Shown piece by piece: positions 14,354 through 23,325 of a DNA stretch of 64,000 nt; position 1 is the first letter of the stretch, and each line of letters starts with the position of its first letter. The position numbers and the translations under genes were made by a program. The DNA comes from Chryseobacterium sp. MFBS3-17 (GTDB lineage: Bacteria; Bacteroidota; Bacteroidia; Flavobacteriales; Weeksellaceae): NCBI RefSeq assembly GCF_020687745.1, contig NZ_JAJEWK010000007.1:86074-150073 (forward strand). Direction: 5' to 3'. The notes below the pieces were generated by a model, which saw only the letters and a program-made list of their open reading frames with translations, did not search any database and was not told the DNA's origin.

Positions 14354-15307
14354 ATGTCAAAACACAAATTTGTACTGAATGATGAGAACCAGGTAAATCA
14401 ATATGGGTTCCGGGTCCGCAATGGCGGTTTGGAGCTTTCGCGCTTTAAGGCCAATCCTGTAATTCTGGATTATCACCGTGACGGCAACGCTGCGGTAATT
14501 GGCCGCTGGGAAAATATTCAGTTTGAAGGCAGCCTGCTGACCGCTGAAGCGGTTTTTGATGATGCAGATCCTTATGCAAAGGAAATCGCCAGAAAAGTAA
14601 CAGACGGATTCCTGCGGGGTGCGTCTCTGGGTCTGAATCCTTACAGCATGTCCAATTTCCAGATCGCGCCGGATGATGTGTATGACCTGGTGAAATCTGA
14701 GGTTCTGGAGGCATCTGTGGTGCCGATTCCCAACAATGCCAATGCACTGAAACTTTACGCGTCTTCAGACGAAAGTATGCAGGAACTACAGGAAACGGAG
14801 GTTTCCAAGATCCTACTGATGGCACAAGAAATTACAACTTTTAATCTTCATAACAACATGAAAAAAATTAACCTTTCCCTGGCGGCGGTAATCGCCCTTG
14901 GACTGCCGCAAACATCTACAGAGCACGATTCTGAAGCGGTAATGAATAACATCATTAAACTGAAATCTGATCTGGATGCAGCAAACGCGAAGATCCAGGG
15001 CTTTGAGCAGCTGGAATCAGACAAAAAAGCGAAACTGACAGCAGATATCGTAGATGCCGACATTAAGGCCGGTAAGATTGATGCAACCAAGCGCGCAGAT
15101 TTTATCAAGCTGCATGCAGAGTTCCCAACGCTGTACAAGTCCACTGTGACTGATATGCCTGTTAAGACCAACCTGAGCGGTAATGTGAACAATCCATCTG
15201 CACCGGCCGAGGTGAACAGCCTGGATGATTTCCAGAAACTGGATCTCACTGCGCAGCTGAACTTCAAAGAGACCAATCCGGAAGGATATCGGGCGCTGTT
15301 AAAGTAG
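14354..15307 (+). CDS. Prohead protease with C-terminal scaffold
   Basis: A 317-residue protein; ATG 14354 is chosen over an in-frame TTG at 14330. The N-terminal half is an HK97/Mu-type prohead protease: FKANPVILDYHRD contains the likely catalytic His, DGFLRGASLG the Ser, and EASVVPIPNNANAL is the family signature. The C-terminal half is a charged helical scaffold with LKSDLDAANAKIQGFEQL. It matures the capsid before DNA packaging. An internal ATG at 14858 may make the scaffold alone. The capsid gene follows after a terminator. Confidence 0.88.
   Translation: MSKHKFVLNDENQVNQYGFRVRNGGLELSRFKANPVILDYHRDGNAAVIGRWENIQFEGSLLTAEAVFDDADPYAKEIARKVTDGFLRGASLGLNPYSMSNFQIAPDDVYDLVKSEVLEASVVPIPNNANALKLYASSDESMQELQETEVSKILLMAQEITTFNLHNNMKKINLSLAAVIALGLPQTSTEHDSEAVMNNIIKLKSDLDAANAKIQGFEQLESDKKAKLTADIVDADIKAGKIDATKRADFIKLHAEFPTLYKSTVTDMPVKTNLSGNVNNPSAPAEVNSLDDFQKLDLTAQLNFKETNPEGYRALLK
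14858..15307 (+). CDS. Possible nested scaffold protein from internal start
   Basis: An in-frame ATG at 14858, in AACAACATGAAAAAAATT context and set in a locally AT-rich stretch (from about 14830) typical of Bacteroidetes start regions, would yield a 149-residue protein. It would contain only the coiled-coil scaffold and C-terminal tail. Phage Mu makes its scaffold Z in just this way from inside protease gene I. Evidence is context and analogy; the same codons are also read as part of the longer protein. Confidence 0.4.
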   Translation: MKKINLSLAAVIALGLPQTSTEHDSEAVMNNIIKLKSDLDAANAKIQGFEQLESDKKAKLTADIVDADIKAGKIDATKRADFIKLHAEFPTLYKSTVTDMPVKTNLSGNVNNPSAPAEVNSLDDFQKLDLTAQLNFKETNPEGYRALLK

Positions 15308-15335
15308 AACATTCTTTCATTTTTATTTGATTTTT

Positions 15336-15367
15336 CCTGCTGCCTCGTGCAGGCAGCGGGTTTTTTT
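15336..15367 (+). terminator. Intrinsic terminator after protease gene
   Basis: CCTGCTGCC (15336-15344) pairs with GGCAGCGGG (15352-15360), one wobble, and is followed by seven T. It may act as a partial stop or pause before the highly expressed capsid gene. Confidence 0.75.
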
Positions 15368-15395
15368 AAAACAATAACCTTAAACATTTTATATA

Positions 15396-16310
15396 ATGCC
15401 AGCAAATTTTCCTGAAGTATGGGAAGCCCGAGTGGTCCAGCTTCTTACAACTCAAAACGTAGCCCCTTGGTTGGATGGGATTCCAGAACTCGACACAGAA
15501 GTGATTGAAGTAGGATCCGGTTCTGCAGGGGAAGCGAATATCATTCACCTGCCTATTGAGACCTTCCAGCCGGATGTATTGTTGAATAACACCACTTACC
15601 CGATTGCTGTACAGGCGTTCTCTGACACCAGTGTGACAATCCAACTGGATAAGTACCAGACCAAGGCAACATCCCTGAGTGATGACCAGATCATCGGTGC
15701 GTCTTATTCCAGAATTGATTCTGCCACCCGCGGTCACGTGACGCAGATCAACACCACGAAATACAGAAAAGCGATCCACGCGCAGGCACCAGCCAGTAAC
15801 ACGGCCAACACGCCTGTAATCACCGTGGATTATACCGGTCTTACTACCGGCGCTGAAAAGGCTGAAAAGCTGTTTGAATCAATCGTGGATCTGAAAGGCA
15901 GATTTGATAAAGCCGAGGTTCCTGCAGAAGGCAGACGCCTGGTGCTTTCTACAGATCATCAGAACATTCTGTTGCTGGATCGTAATCGCTTCGGTGACCT
16001 ATTGTCTAATCTTAACACCGGTAAAGTGGCTCCTATGATCGCAGGCTTCGAGATCTTCAGCTATGTGGCTAATCCGAAGTACTCTGCTGCAGGTGTGAAG
16101 AATGCCTTTGGCGCTGCAGGTGTACCTGCCACCGATCTGACTGCGTCTGTGGCTTTCCATGTGAGCAACGTGGCCAAGAAGACCGGTATGACGAAGCAAT
16201 ATTTTGCTTCTGCTGCCACCGATCCAACGAACCAGACCAACCTGATCAATTACCGCCATTACTTCATTGCAATGCCGGTGAAGAATGCACAGATTGGCGC
16301 TATCCTCTAA
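15396..16310 (+). CDS. Major capsid protein
   Basis: A 304-residue protein in the position and size of the Mu-type major head protein. It starts MPANFPEVWEARVVQLLTTQ and contains beta-rich segments (VEVIEVGSGSAGEANIIHLP-like) and NRFGDLLSNL followed by IAGFEIFSYV, as seen in HK97-fold coat proteins of Bacteroidetes Mu-like phages. It builds the icosahedral head with the protease-scaffold encoded upstream. Its strong, regular codon use fits high expression. Confidence 0.85.
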   Translation: MPANFPEVWEARVVQLLTTQNVAPWLDGIPELDTEVIEVGSGSAGEANIIHLPIETFQPDVLLNNTTYPIAVQAFSDTSVTIQLDKYQTKATSLSDDQIIGASYSRIDSATRGHVTQINTTKYRKAIHAQAPASNTANTPVITVDYTGLTTGAEKAEKLFESIVDLKGRFDKAEVPAEGRRLVLSTDHQNILLLDRNRFGDLLSNLNTGKVAPMIAGFEIFSYVANPKYSAAGVKNAFGAAGVPATDLTASVAFHVSNVAKKTGMTKQYFASAATDPTNQTNLINYRHYFIAMPVKNAQIGAIL

Positions 16311-16319
16311 TATATTGTT

Positions 16320-16664
16320 GTGGATATAGAGGTAGTAATTACGGCCTTAGTAGGCTTAATCACATCCTTGGGGACATGGTTTGCGGCCAGACGGAAAAAC
16401 CTCGCAGACACTCAGGCTTCGGAACTTGAAAATGTCGAAAAGGCCGTAAAATTCTACCGGGAGATGATTGAAGACATGAGTGCCAGGATGCGTGCGGCAA
16501 CTGAAGAAACCGAGCGCATGAATGCACTGTATAAGCAAGCCATCAGCGAGTTGAACTCGCTGGAGATTCGCTTCAATAAAATGGCTGATGAGAATCGCGC
16601 TCTGATTGAAGAGCTGAAGAAGTACAAGCAACTAAACGGAAAAAAACAAGAAACTCATGGATAG
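16320..16664 (+). CDS. Membrane-anchored coiled-coil protein
   Basis: A 114-residue protein starting with GTG at 16320. An N-terminal hydrophobic segment (VVITALVGLITSLGTWFAA) is followed by a long coiled coil (about residues 30-105). It overlaps the next gene by eight bases. Similar proteins occur between capsid and sheath genes of Bacteroidetes phages, but I know no tested function; injection or lysis roles are possible. Confidence 0.6.
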   Translation: MDIEVVITALVGLITSLGTWFAARRKNLADTQASELENVEKAVKFYREMIEDMSARMRAATEETERMNALYKQAISELNSLEIRFNKMADENRALIEELKKYKQLNGKKQETHG

Positions 16665-17010
16665 TTTATTCAAAGAGAAACCAGAGCTGATGGAATACTT
16701 CCAGACCTCTGATAAACAAAATTTCTACAACGAGAACCTTGCGAGAAATCACGCCAGAAGCCTGAAGGATCAAACGGTAGAACGTGTAGTAAGACCCGCT
16801 GCAGAGGTTGCAGAAGCGGAAGGAACCACAGAACTGAAGACCGCAGCTGCTGACATCATAGCGCTGACCGAGTCCATGGATCTGGATACGGCCAATAAGT
16901 ACCTGGATGCAGAGATCTCGCTGGCAAAGCCGCGCAAATCTGTAGTAGAAGCCCTGGAGAATAGAATTAACGAACTGGAAAACGGAACAGAGGATGAAAC
17001 CGAGGATTAA
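16657..17010 (+). CDS. Small acidic phage structural protein
   Basis: A 117-residue, highly charged helical protein between the coiled-coil gene and the sheath gene, overlapping the sheath gene by 17 bases. Two helical halves (EKPELMEYFQTSDKQNFY and TANKYLDAEISLAKPRKSVV) end in an acidic tail. Likely a head-tail connector or assembly factor by position only. Confidence 0.6.
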   Translation: MDSLFKEKPELMEYFQTSDKQNFYNENLARNHARSLKDQTVERVVRPAAEVAEAEGTTELKTAAADIIALTESMDLDTANKYLDAEISLAKPRKSVVEALENRINELENGTEDETED

Positions 17011-18199
17011 TATAGGATTTCAAAATGGGGTCATCGGTGCGGTGACGCCATTAGATACCGGATGCTTCGGGTTTATTTCGTCTGCAGTGGCTGTTACAGA
17101 CGGCTTCCAGTTAGAAACCGCTTACCAGCTGAAGAGCATGCGGGATGTGGCAGATCTGAAGCTGACCGACACCATAGACAATCACCGCCTTTTCAAAGCA
17201 TTGTCTGAATTCTTTGCCGAAGCCGGACAAGGTTCTGAGGTGTGGGTTTATGGAATGCCGAAGACTGACAAGGTTTCTGACTGGTTCACACCGGATTCTG
17301 GAGTGACACCGGCTGAGAACCTGCTCAACGCAGCGCAGGGTAAGATCCGCGGACTGTTCACCATTAATGACAGTTCTGTGGCACCTACGGTGTCCGCCGG
17401 CATGGATGCGGACGTTCTGGTAGCAGCCGGAAAAGCGCAGACGCTGGTAGATGCTTACACGGCTGCCAGATATACGCCTTTCTTCGTGATCCTGGAAGGT
17501 TATGCCTTCGATGGTGACAAGGTAGCACTGAGCGGTCTGCTGTCACAGTCTTACAATTCTGTAGGGGTGCTGATAGGTGATACCGAGACCAGAACCGGAA
17601 CCACAGCCAGCAAAGGCGCGGCTGTAGGGGTACTTGCCGGAAGGCTGGCTGCCTATCCTGTTCGGGTTAATCCTGGAAAGGTGCGTAACGGTTCCCTGGC
17701 AGCCCAACAGATCTACATTGTAGATACACCGGCCGAGAATTATGATACAGAAGCCCTGTATGATAAGGGATTCATTACATTCACTACACACCAGAGCAGA
17801 TCCGGATATTACGTAATGGATGCTTCTATGGCGTGCCCGGTAGATGATGATTACCATTATATCACCCACCGCAGAACCATTAATGAAGCCTTCCGTAACA
17901 CCTATGATGCGCTGCTGGACTTCCTGATGGATGAAGTGCCGGTGAATAATGACGGAAGCATCCAGGCTGTGTATGCCAAGACCGTGGAAAGTGCTGTAGT
18001 GCGCAAGCTGGCACTGGCCATGGGTGAAGATTTAAGTACAAACCCGGAAGATCCTAAGGACACCGGCGCGAAATGCTTCGTGGATCCTGCGCAAAACATT
18101 ATCTCAACATCTCGCATGGAGGTAGTGGTAAGTGTAAGGCCATTTGGCACCAACCGCTGGATTGATGTGCTGTTAGGATTTGACATTAATAACGATTAA
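16994..18199 (+). CDS. Contractile tail sheath protein (DUF2586-like)
   Basis: A 401-residue protein of the size and layout of the DUF2586 sheath proteins in Bacteroidetes Mu-like phages. The N-terminal NIGFQNGVIGAVTPLD starts a beta-rich domain. A central Rossmann-like part includes AAVGVLAGRLAAYPVRVNPG and the C-terminal part ISTSRMEVVVSVRPFGTNRW, which resembles the sheath core fold. It surrounds the tube encoded next and contracts at infection. Confidence 0.85.
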   Translation: MKPRINIGFQNGVIGAVTPLDTGCFGFISSAVAVTDGFQLETAYQLKSMRDVADLKLTDTIDNHRLFKALSEFFAEAGQGSEVWVYGMPKTDKVSDWFTPDSGVTPAENLLNAAQGKIRGLFTINDSSVAPTVSAGMDADVLVAAGKAQTLVDAYTAARYTPFFVILEGYAFDGDKVALSGLLSQSYNSVGVLIGDTETRTGTTASKGAAVGVLAGRLAAYPVRVNPGKVRNGSLAAQQIYIVDTPAENYDTEALYDKGFITFTTHQSRSGYYVMDASMACPVDDDYHYITHRRTINEAFRNTYDALLDFLMDEVPVNNDGSIQAVYAKTVESAVVRKLALAMGEDLSTNPEDPKDTGAKCFVDPAQNIISTSRMEVVVSVRPFGTNRWIDVLLGFDINND

Positions 18200-18204
18200 G
18201 AATT

Positions 18205-18624
18205 ATGGCAGTAAACATCAATGGACGAGAGTACGAATGGGGTGATCTGACCCTCATTCTGGGCGGCAGAGACATTACGCGCTTCCGCGGGGTGAAATAT
18301 TCTGAAAAAGTGGAACGGGAGACGGTTCACGCAAAAGGAAGGCATCCGCATGCGGTTCAGTCGGGTAACTTCACCTATGAGGGTGAGATCACCATTTTGC
18401 AGTCTGAATACGAATCCCTGGTGAAAGCCGGCAACGGATCTATTCTGAGCCTGTCACTGGATGCGTTGGTGAGTTATGGTGATCCTTTCAAAGGTGATGC
18501 TATGACCACAGACCGCATAGAATCCTTGCGGTTCACAGAGGCTAACAAGGAGTGGACCCAGGGCGATAAGTTCGCGGAAATCACTATTCCATTCATCGCG
18601 CTCAGAATCGTGAATCAGGTGTAG
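18205..18624 (+). CDS. Tail tube protein (probable)
   Basis: A 139-residue beta-rich protein directly after the sheath gene (five bases). The sequence (LTLILGGRDITRFRGVKYSEK, then GRHPHAVQSGNFTYEGEITI) fits the small tube fold of contractile tails, and the gene order sheath-tube-chaperone-tape measure is conserved. The direct family name is not certain. A terminator follows. Confidence 0.72.
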   Translation: MAVNINGREYEWGDLTLILGGRDITRFRGVKYSEKVERETVHAKGRHPHAVQSGNFTYEGEITILQSEYESLVKAGNGSILSLSLDALVSYGDPFKGDAMTTDRIESLRFTEANKEWTQGDKFAEITIPFIALRIVNQV

Positions 18625-18642
18625 AATTCACACATATAAATG

Positions 18643-18671
18643 AAAAGGCGATCTGGTATCGCCTTTTTTTT
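18643..18671 (+). terminator. Intrinsic terminator after tube gene
   Basis: AAAAGGCGAT (18644-18653) pairs with ATCGCCTTTT around a short TCTGGT-type loop and is followed by T. It lies between tube and tail chaperone genes and would reduce expression of the latter. Confidence 0.8.
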
Positions 18672-18712
18672 AAAACAATAACAATCACAACAATCAAAAA
18701 ACAATCACAACA

Positions 18713-19006
18713 ATGGCAAAAGTAACACAAGAACAGATAGACGCATGGAAGAAACAACACGGAAGCGTCTTCGCAATCAAAGTAGAAGGCAAAATAGCAT
18801 ACCTGCGCACACCGGACCGCAAGACATTAAGCTACGCGTCTGCAGTGGCCAGTAAGGATCCGCTGCAGTTTAATGAACTGATTCTGGAAAAAGCATGGCT
18901 GGGCGGTGATGAAGAATTGCGTACCAACGATTCACTGTTTCTGTCTGTTTGCGGCAGGCTTGCCGAAATCATAGAGATTAAAGAAGCAACGCTGGAAAAG
19001 CTCTAA
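18713..19006 (+). CDS. Tail assembly chaperone, zero-frame product
   Basis: A 97-residue protein between tube and tape measure, the usual place of the tail assembly chaperone. It begins MAKVTQEQIDAWKKQHG and has an IKVEGKIAYLRTPDRKTLSYA strand pair like other phage chaperones. Its end overlaps a second open frame in -1 that carries 53-55 further codons. A slippery GGAAAAG lies just before the stop, as in the lambda G/GT system, so two products are expected. Confidence 0.8.
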   Translation: MAKVTQEQIDAWKKQHGSVFAIKVEGKIAYLRTPDRKTLSYASAVASKDPLQFNELILEKAWLGGDEELRTNDSLFLSVCGRLAEIIEIKEATLEKL

Positions 19007-19167
19007 AGCTGGCAGAGGTCTCTGAAGACACCCAGCCCCTGCGCATCTTGGACGCCCAGCTGCGCTATTACTTCAAGATCGACCCTGACCAGCTGACAGA
19101 TGAAGAATGGGCAGCACGGGTGGAAGAATTAAAGTGGATTCGCAAAAAAGAAAACCAAACCAAATAA
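18994..19167 (+). CDS. -1 frameshift extension of tail assembly chaperone
   Basis: Reading -1 from GGAAAAG (18994-19000) gives an open frame to TAA 19165-19167: ALKLAEVSEDTQPLRI, then LDAQLRYYFKIDPDQL and DEEWAARVEELKWIRKK. It has no start codon of its own, is as protein-like as its neighbours, and ends two bases before the tape measure GTG. A fused chaperone of about 150 residues is the likely second product, used to coat the tape measure. Lambda uses GGGAAAG, differing by one base. Confidence 0.65.
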   Translation, partial: GKALKLAEVSEDTQPLRILDAQLRYYFKIDPDQLTDEEWAARVEELKWIRKKENQTK

Positions 19168-19168
19168 C

Positions 19169-20980
19169 GTGTCAAACACCTTTGAATACATAGTAGCCTT
19201 GCGCGACAGAGTGACGTCGGTAGCCGATCGGGTTGCCAACTCGCTGAACGGAATTGTAGAGCGCAGCCGGCGCCTGTCTAATACCATGGCTACATCGCTG
19301 GATGGTATGCGTGCCCGCCTGCAGAACCTGCAGACGCTGATGGGGCGAACTACGGACCGAAATATGTTCCGGCAGTATTACAATGATGCCCGCCGCCTGG
19401 AAGAACAGATCCGTCGTGTAGAGAATGGAATAACCGGTTCCGGTCTGGCTGGAAGGCTTGCAGGCTGGAGAAATGACTTTGCCCAGTCTCTGCCGGGTGG
19501 TCAGCTGCTTCAGAACCCGCTGGCAATGGCAGGTGCTGCCATGGGCGGAATGTGGGTGGCTACTCAGAAGGCTATGGATGCCGGTAAGGAAAAAATGAAA
19601 ATGCAAGTTCTGACCGGTAGTGCCGAGATCGGAACAACGCTGTATGACGGCCTTACCAAATTCGCGACAGATACGGTCTTCGGTACTGAGGTGTATGACA
19701 TGGCCGGACAGATGCTGGCTAATGGAATTAAAGATGCCAATGTACTGCCGATTATGAAGGAACTGGGCGATATCTCTATGGGGGACGCACAGAAACTGGG
19801 CAGTCTGTCCCTGGCATTTGCACAGATTAATGGCAAAGGTAAACTGGCAGGTCAGGAACTTCTGCAGCTTATCAACGCAGGGTTTAATCCGCTGCAAGTT
19901 TTGTCTGAAAAGACCGGCGAAAGCATGGAGAAACTTCAGCAGCGCATGGAAAAGGGAGGTATTGGTGTAGATGAAGTGCGGTACGCCATGCAACTGGCCA
20001 CCGGTCCGGGTGGTAAGTTTAATGCCATGCTGGATAAAGTAGCTAAAACACCATATGGACAGCTGGAGGGACTTAAAGGACAACTGGAGCAAATGGTGGT
20101 GACTATGGGTGAAACCTTCATCCCGGTAGTGACCAAGATCATGACGCTGGTTTCCTGGCTGGGTGAGAAAATGGGACCATATCTGAAACCGGTGGTTGCC
20201 GTGATGGGCGCACTGGCAGCGGGAATCCTGATTGCTGCGGCTGCTCAGTGGGTGCTGAATCTCGCATTTCTTGCCAATCCCGTAACGTGGGTAATTGCCG
20301 GAATCGTTGCGCTCATTGCGCTCATTGCCTATTTGGTGACCTCTATATCCGGCTGGGGCGATGCCTGGAAGATTGTCGTGAATAACGCAAAGCTTCAGTG
20401 GGAATTCTTTACAAGCGGCGCATCCCTGGTGTGGAATGGTATGGTGAACAGCTTCATGATCGGCCTGAACCGGATCAAGTCCGGCTGGTACGAATTTAAA
20501 AAGGCTGTAGGCCTGGGCGATGCTGCAGAAAGCAATACGATGATTGCCAAGATTGCAGCGGATACCGAGCGAAGAAAAAAAGAGTTTACGGATGCTTCTA
20601 AAGATTTTGTGGAGAAATCCAAAGCGATGCGTACCGGCAGTAAGAATGCCATGAGTGCGCTGAGCTGGAACGGATCTTCACTTTCTGACACAAAAGATTC
20701 CGTAATGGGTGCCCTGGGTATTGCACCGCCTGCCGGTGTGCCGGGAGCCACCAAGAGCGGAGACAAAAAGAAAAGCGGACTGGGTAAAACTGGAAGGAAA
20801 TCTGCCGAAAGCATAGCAACCGGCGGAACGCGTCACAATTATATCACGCTACACATTAAGGATCTAATCGGGATTCAGAACTATAACGGCACTCGGGATT
20901 CTGTGAGCCAGAAAGCCGGAGAATCCGTGCTGGATCAATTATTGAGAATAACGGCTTCGGCCACAACTGCTGCAGAATGA
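19169..20980 (+). CDS. Tail tape measure protein
   Basis: A 603-residue protein with GTG start at 19169. It has long helical segments at the N-terminus (ALRDRVTSVADRVANSLNG), a conserved central domain with GQELLQLINAGFNPLQVLSEKTG (a tape-measure signature about residues 225-250), and hydrophobic helices at about 345-405 (VMGALAAGILIAAAAQW, VTWVIAGIVALIALIAYLV). It sets tail length and probably enters the host membrane at infection. It is short for the family, implying a short tail. Confidence 0.9.
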   Translation: MSNTFEYIVALRDRVTSVADRVANSLNGIVERSRRLSNTMATSLDGMRARLQNLQTLMGRTTDRNMFRQYYNDARRLEEQIRRVENGITGSGLAGRLAGWRNDFAQSLPGGQLLQNPLAMAGAAMGGMWVATQKAMDAGKEKMKMQVLTGSAEIGTTLYDGLTKFATDTVFGTEVYDMAGQMLANGIKDANVLPIMKELGDISMGDAQKLGSLSLAFAQINGKGKLAGQELLQLINAGFNPLQVLSEKTGESMEKLQQRMEKGGIGVDEVRYAMQLATGPGGKFNAMLDKVAKTPYGQLEGLKGQLEQMVVTMGETFIPVVTKIMTLVSWLGEKMGPYLKPVVAVMGALAAGILIAAAAQWVLNLAFLANPVTWVIAGIVALIALIAYLVTSISGWGDAWKIVVNNAKLQWEFFTSGASLVWNGMVNSFMIGLNRIKSGWYEFKKAVGLGDAAESNTMIAKIAADTERRKKEFTDASKDFVEKSKAMRTGSKNAMSALSWNGSSLSDTKDSVMGALGIAPPAGVPGATKSGDKKKSGLGKTGRKSAESIATGGTRHNYITLHIKDLIGIQNYNGTRDSVSQKAGESVLDQLLRITASATTAAE

Positions 20981-21642
20981 GACTGAGTAATGAAAATGCG
21001 CTGATTGCATCGCTGATGGGCAGTAAGGTAGTGGAACAGCTGCCAAGATTTGCGGCCGTGGAAGCTTCCCTGCAGAAGTATGTGACCCCGCCGGTGCGGC
21101 TTCTGCCGTTGCTACAGAATGAAGACGAGATCTGGGAACCGGAAAGCAGCGAAGAAACGGATCTGTGGCGTAATGACCGCAGGATCCAGGAAGAAAATCA
21201 ATTCTTCCCGTTCAGTTTCCGCGCTTCTGCAGATGAAAACTGGTGGCTGCTGCCTTGGGAACCCATGATCAATATAGAAGCCAGTAACAGCATAACGCGG
21301 CGCACGGTGGCGAAGGCCGGCAAGAACCAGATCGGTTCCATTAAGGAGCGCTGGAGCACTGAAGATTATAACATCACCATCACCGGCGCACTGTACGGTG
21401 ACAGAATGATGGGCAAGTCTGCACAGACTTACCCGCGCTACGAGATGGAGAAACTGCGGGATTACCTGCTGACACCGGAAGCGATTGAGGTAATGTGTGA
21501 ACCTCTGCAGATCCTGAACATCAACAGAATTGTGATAGAATCTGTTTCCTTTCCCTTTACGAAGGGCGAAGATGTACAGGCGTATGAGATCCGGGCAATC
21601 AGTGATTTTCCGTATGATTTAATTTACAAAAGAAAACAGTAA
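20977..21642 (+). CDS. Tail/baseplate protein, DUF6046-like
   Basis: A 221-residue protein overlapping the tape measure by four bases and the hub gene by one. It has acidic N-terminal half and a C-terminal beta-rich part (RWSTEDYNITITGALYGD, then LNINRIVIESVSFPFTKGED). Position and pattern match DUF6046 proteins between tape measure and hub in Bacteroidetes phages, a role like the LysM/peptidoglycan hub linker of other contractile tails. Confidence 0.7.
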   Translation: MRLSNENALIASLMGSKVVEQLPRFAAVEASLQKYVTPPVRLLPLLQNEDEIWEPESSEETDLWRNDRRIQEENQFFPFSFRASADENWWLLPWEPMINIEASNSITRRTVAKAGKNQIGSIKERWSTEDYNITITGALYGDRMMGKSAQTYPRYEMEKLRDYLLTPEAIEVMCEPLQILNINRIVIESVSFPFTKGEDVQAYEIRAISDFPYDLIYKRKQ

Positions 21643-22616
21643 TGCATTTGCAGCAGAGTTGGGAAATAGAGTTCAGAAATGCGGACGGCGTCTGGGATCT
21701 TGGGGTGCTGGCTGAATGCCAGATAGAGAAATCTACCAAGAATCTCGCAGACACCGCCGTCATCATTCTTCCGGAGACGGACATGAACCGGGTGCTGCGG
21801 GTGCAGGATGCCATCGGGCGGGGTGATGAAGTTCTGATCAGTTTGGGCTATGACGGTAAAATGCAAACTGAATTCGCTGGCTACGTTCGCGAGATTACCA
21901 CCAATGACGGCAGCCTGCAGATAGAGTGCGAAGATGGTCTGTTTCTTTTCCGGAACGGGATTCCAAATAAAGAGATGAAGCCGGCCACTGTGAAGCAAAT
22001 TGCGCAGTACGTAATTGATCAGATAGACAGCAGCTTCACGCTGGTCTGTGATTATGATCTGCCTTATGATAAGTTTACCATCTACCAGGCAACCGGCTAC
22101 GATGTGCTGGCGAAGATCCAGGAAGAAACGGGTGCAGATGTGTTTTTCGACATGCAAAAAAAGGAATTGCATATTCACCCGGCCTACACCTGGAAGAGCG
22201 GTGAAGCAGATTACAGCATGCAGCATAATGTGGAGACCAGTTCACTAAAGTACGTGAGCGCTACAGACCGGAAAGTGGAAGTAACGGTAGAATCTGTGGG
22301 TCTGGACGGCAAGACCATCAGCAAGACTGTGGGCCATGCCGGCGGTGAGAAAATTACAAAGAAAGTGGGCAGAATGTCTGCCGCGGCCATCAGTGTGATT
22401 GCCGAAAATGAGTATAAAAGCAAAATGAAGCCCGGCTATGAAGGCACCTTTGATACCTGGTTAATTCCATATGCAGAACCCAGCTTCACTATTGGGATTT
22501 ATGATGAAGATTATCCGGACAAAGATGGCCGTTACTACGCCGAAAGCGTGAGTACAACCTTTAGTGATGCAGGCGGAAAGCGCACCATCACACCAGGCAT
22601 TAAGTTAAGTTTATGA
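21642..22616 (+). CDS. Baseplate hub protein (late control gpD-like)
   Basis: A 324-residue protein of the gpD/gp44-type hub. Family features seen are the initial barrel (IEFRNADGVWDLGVLAECQIEK), the helix TVKQIAQYVIDQID, then DVLAKIQEETGADVFF and the AIYDEDYPDKDGRYYAESV region near the end. It forms the trimeric hub under the tube and carries the spike encoded next. TAATG overlap with the gene before; ATGA overlap with the gene after. Confidence 0.82.
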   Translation: MHLQQSWEIEFRNADGVWDLGVLAECQIEKSTKNLADTAVIILPETDMNRVLRVQDAIGRGDEVLISLGYDGKMQTEFAGYVREITTNDGSLQIECEDGLFLFRNGIPNKEMKPATVKQIAQYVIDQIDSSFTLVCDYDLPYDKFTIYQATGYDVLAKIQEETGADVFFDMQKKELHIHPAYTWKSGEADYSMQHNVETSSLKYVSATDRKVEVTVESVGLDGKTISKTVGHAGGEKITKKVGRMSAAAISVIAENEYKSKMKPGYEGTFDTWLIPYAEPSFTIGIYDEDYPDKDGRYYAESVSTTFSDAGGKRTITPGIKLSL

Positions 22617-23113
22617 ATGACAAGGTAGCACAGCTGAAGAGAAACCTGCAGCGAATCATCGCAGCGAATCCCAACCTGCCGGTTGACGGTGTGGTTCAGG
22701 CGGTGACCGGTGATGTGTGTACAGTCCTGGTAGGAGATCTGGAGTTGAGTGATGTGCGACTGAAACCTACTGCAGACGGTGAAGATCATTTATTGATCAT
22801 TCCCAAAACAGGAAGCCGGGTGCTGATGCTCAGTGCCGATGGTAGCATTGGGAATTTGACCGTTATTAAATGTGATGTAGCCGAAAAGATTATCTACAAC
22901 GAAAACGGCCTGCAGGTAGAGATAGACAGCACTACGGGCAAGGTGAACGTTGCCAATAACGTAACCAGCCTGAAGGATCTTTTTGAGCAGCTTGCTGATA
23001 TTCTGAAGACCCTGAAGGTGTACACACCTGCGGGACCCAGTGGTCCGCCGCTGCCTGATACGGTAGCGAAGATAGTAATGTTTGAAAATGATTTTAAAAC
23101 CATTTTAAAATGA
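22613..23113 (+). CDS. Baseplate spike protein (gp45/gpV-like)
   Basis: A 166-residue protein with an N-terminal OB-fold pattern (VDGVVQAVTGDVCTVLVGDLE) and a following repeated beta strand part (LQVEIDSTTGKVNVANNVTS), typical of the membrane-piercing spike of contractile tails. The C-terminal PAGPSGPPLPDT is a glycine-proline stretch also found in such spikes. It overlaps both neighbours by four bases. Confidence 0.75.
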   Translation: MNDKVAQLKRNLQRIIAANPNLPVDGVVQAVTGDVCTVLVGDLELSDVRLKPTADGEDHLLIIPKTGSRVLMLSADGSIGNLTVIKCDVAEKIIYNENGLQVEIDSTTGKVNVANNVTSLKDLFEQLADILKTLKVYTPAGPSGPPLPDTVAKIVMFENDFKTILK

Positions 23114-23325
23114 GTTTAGCAACTACGAAAGCAGACGCCCAGGTGGCGGTGAAAGCAATACTGGATGACATGCTGACGCGTGAGGATACCTCTACGCAGG
23201 AATTTGCAGATCGCCTGATTAATGTACTGGAAGAATGGCTGAAGGAAGCTGCGGTCATATATGTAGCCGGACTGGTAGCAGGCAGTACACCGGTGACAGG
23301 AACCTTTAACGGCAGTTTGGAATGA
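23110..23325 (+). CDS. Small baseplate-region protein
   Basis: A 71-residue helical protein between spike and gp25-like genes, overlapping both by four bases. It has an acidic amphipathic start and a later AAVIYVAGLVAGSTPVTG segment. Not recognised; small structural or assembly role by context. Confidence 0.6.
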   Translation: MSLATTKADAQVAVKAILDDMLTREDTSTQEFADRLINVLEEWLKEAAVIYVAGLVAGSTPVTGTFNGSLE

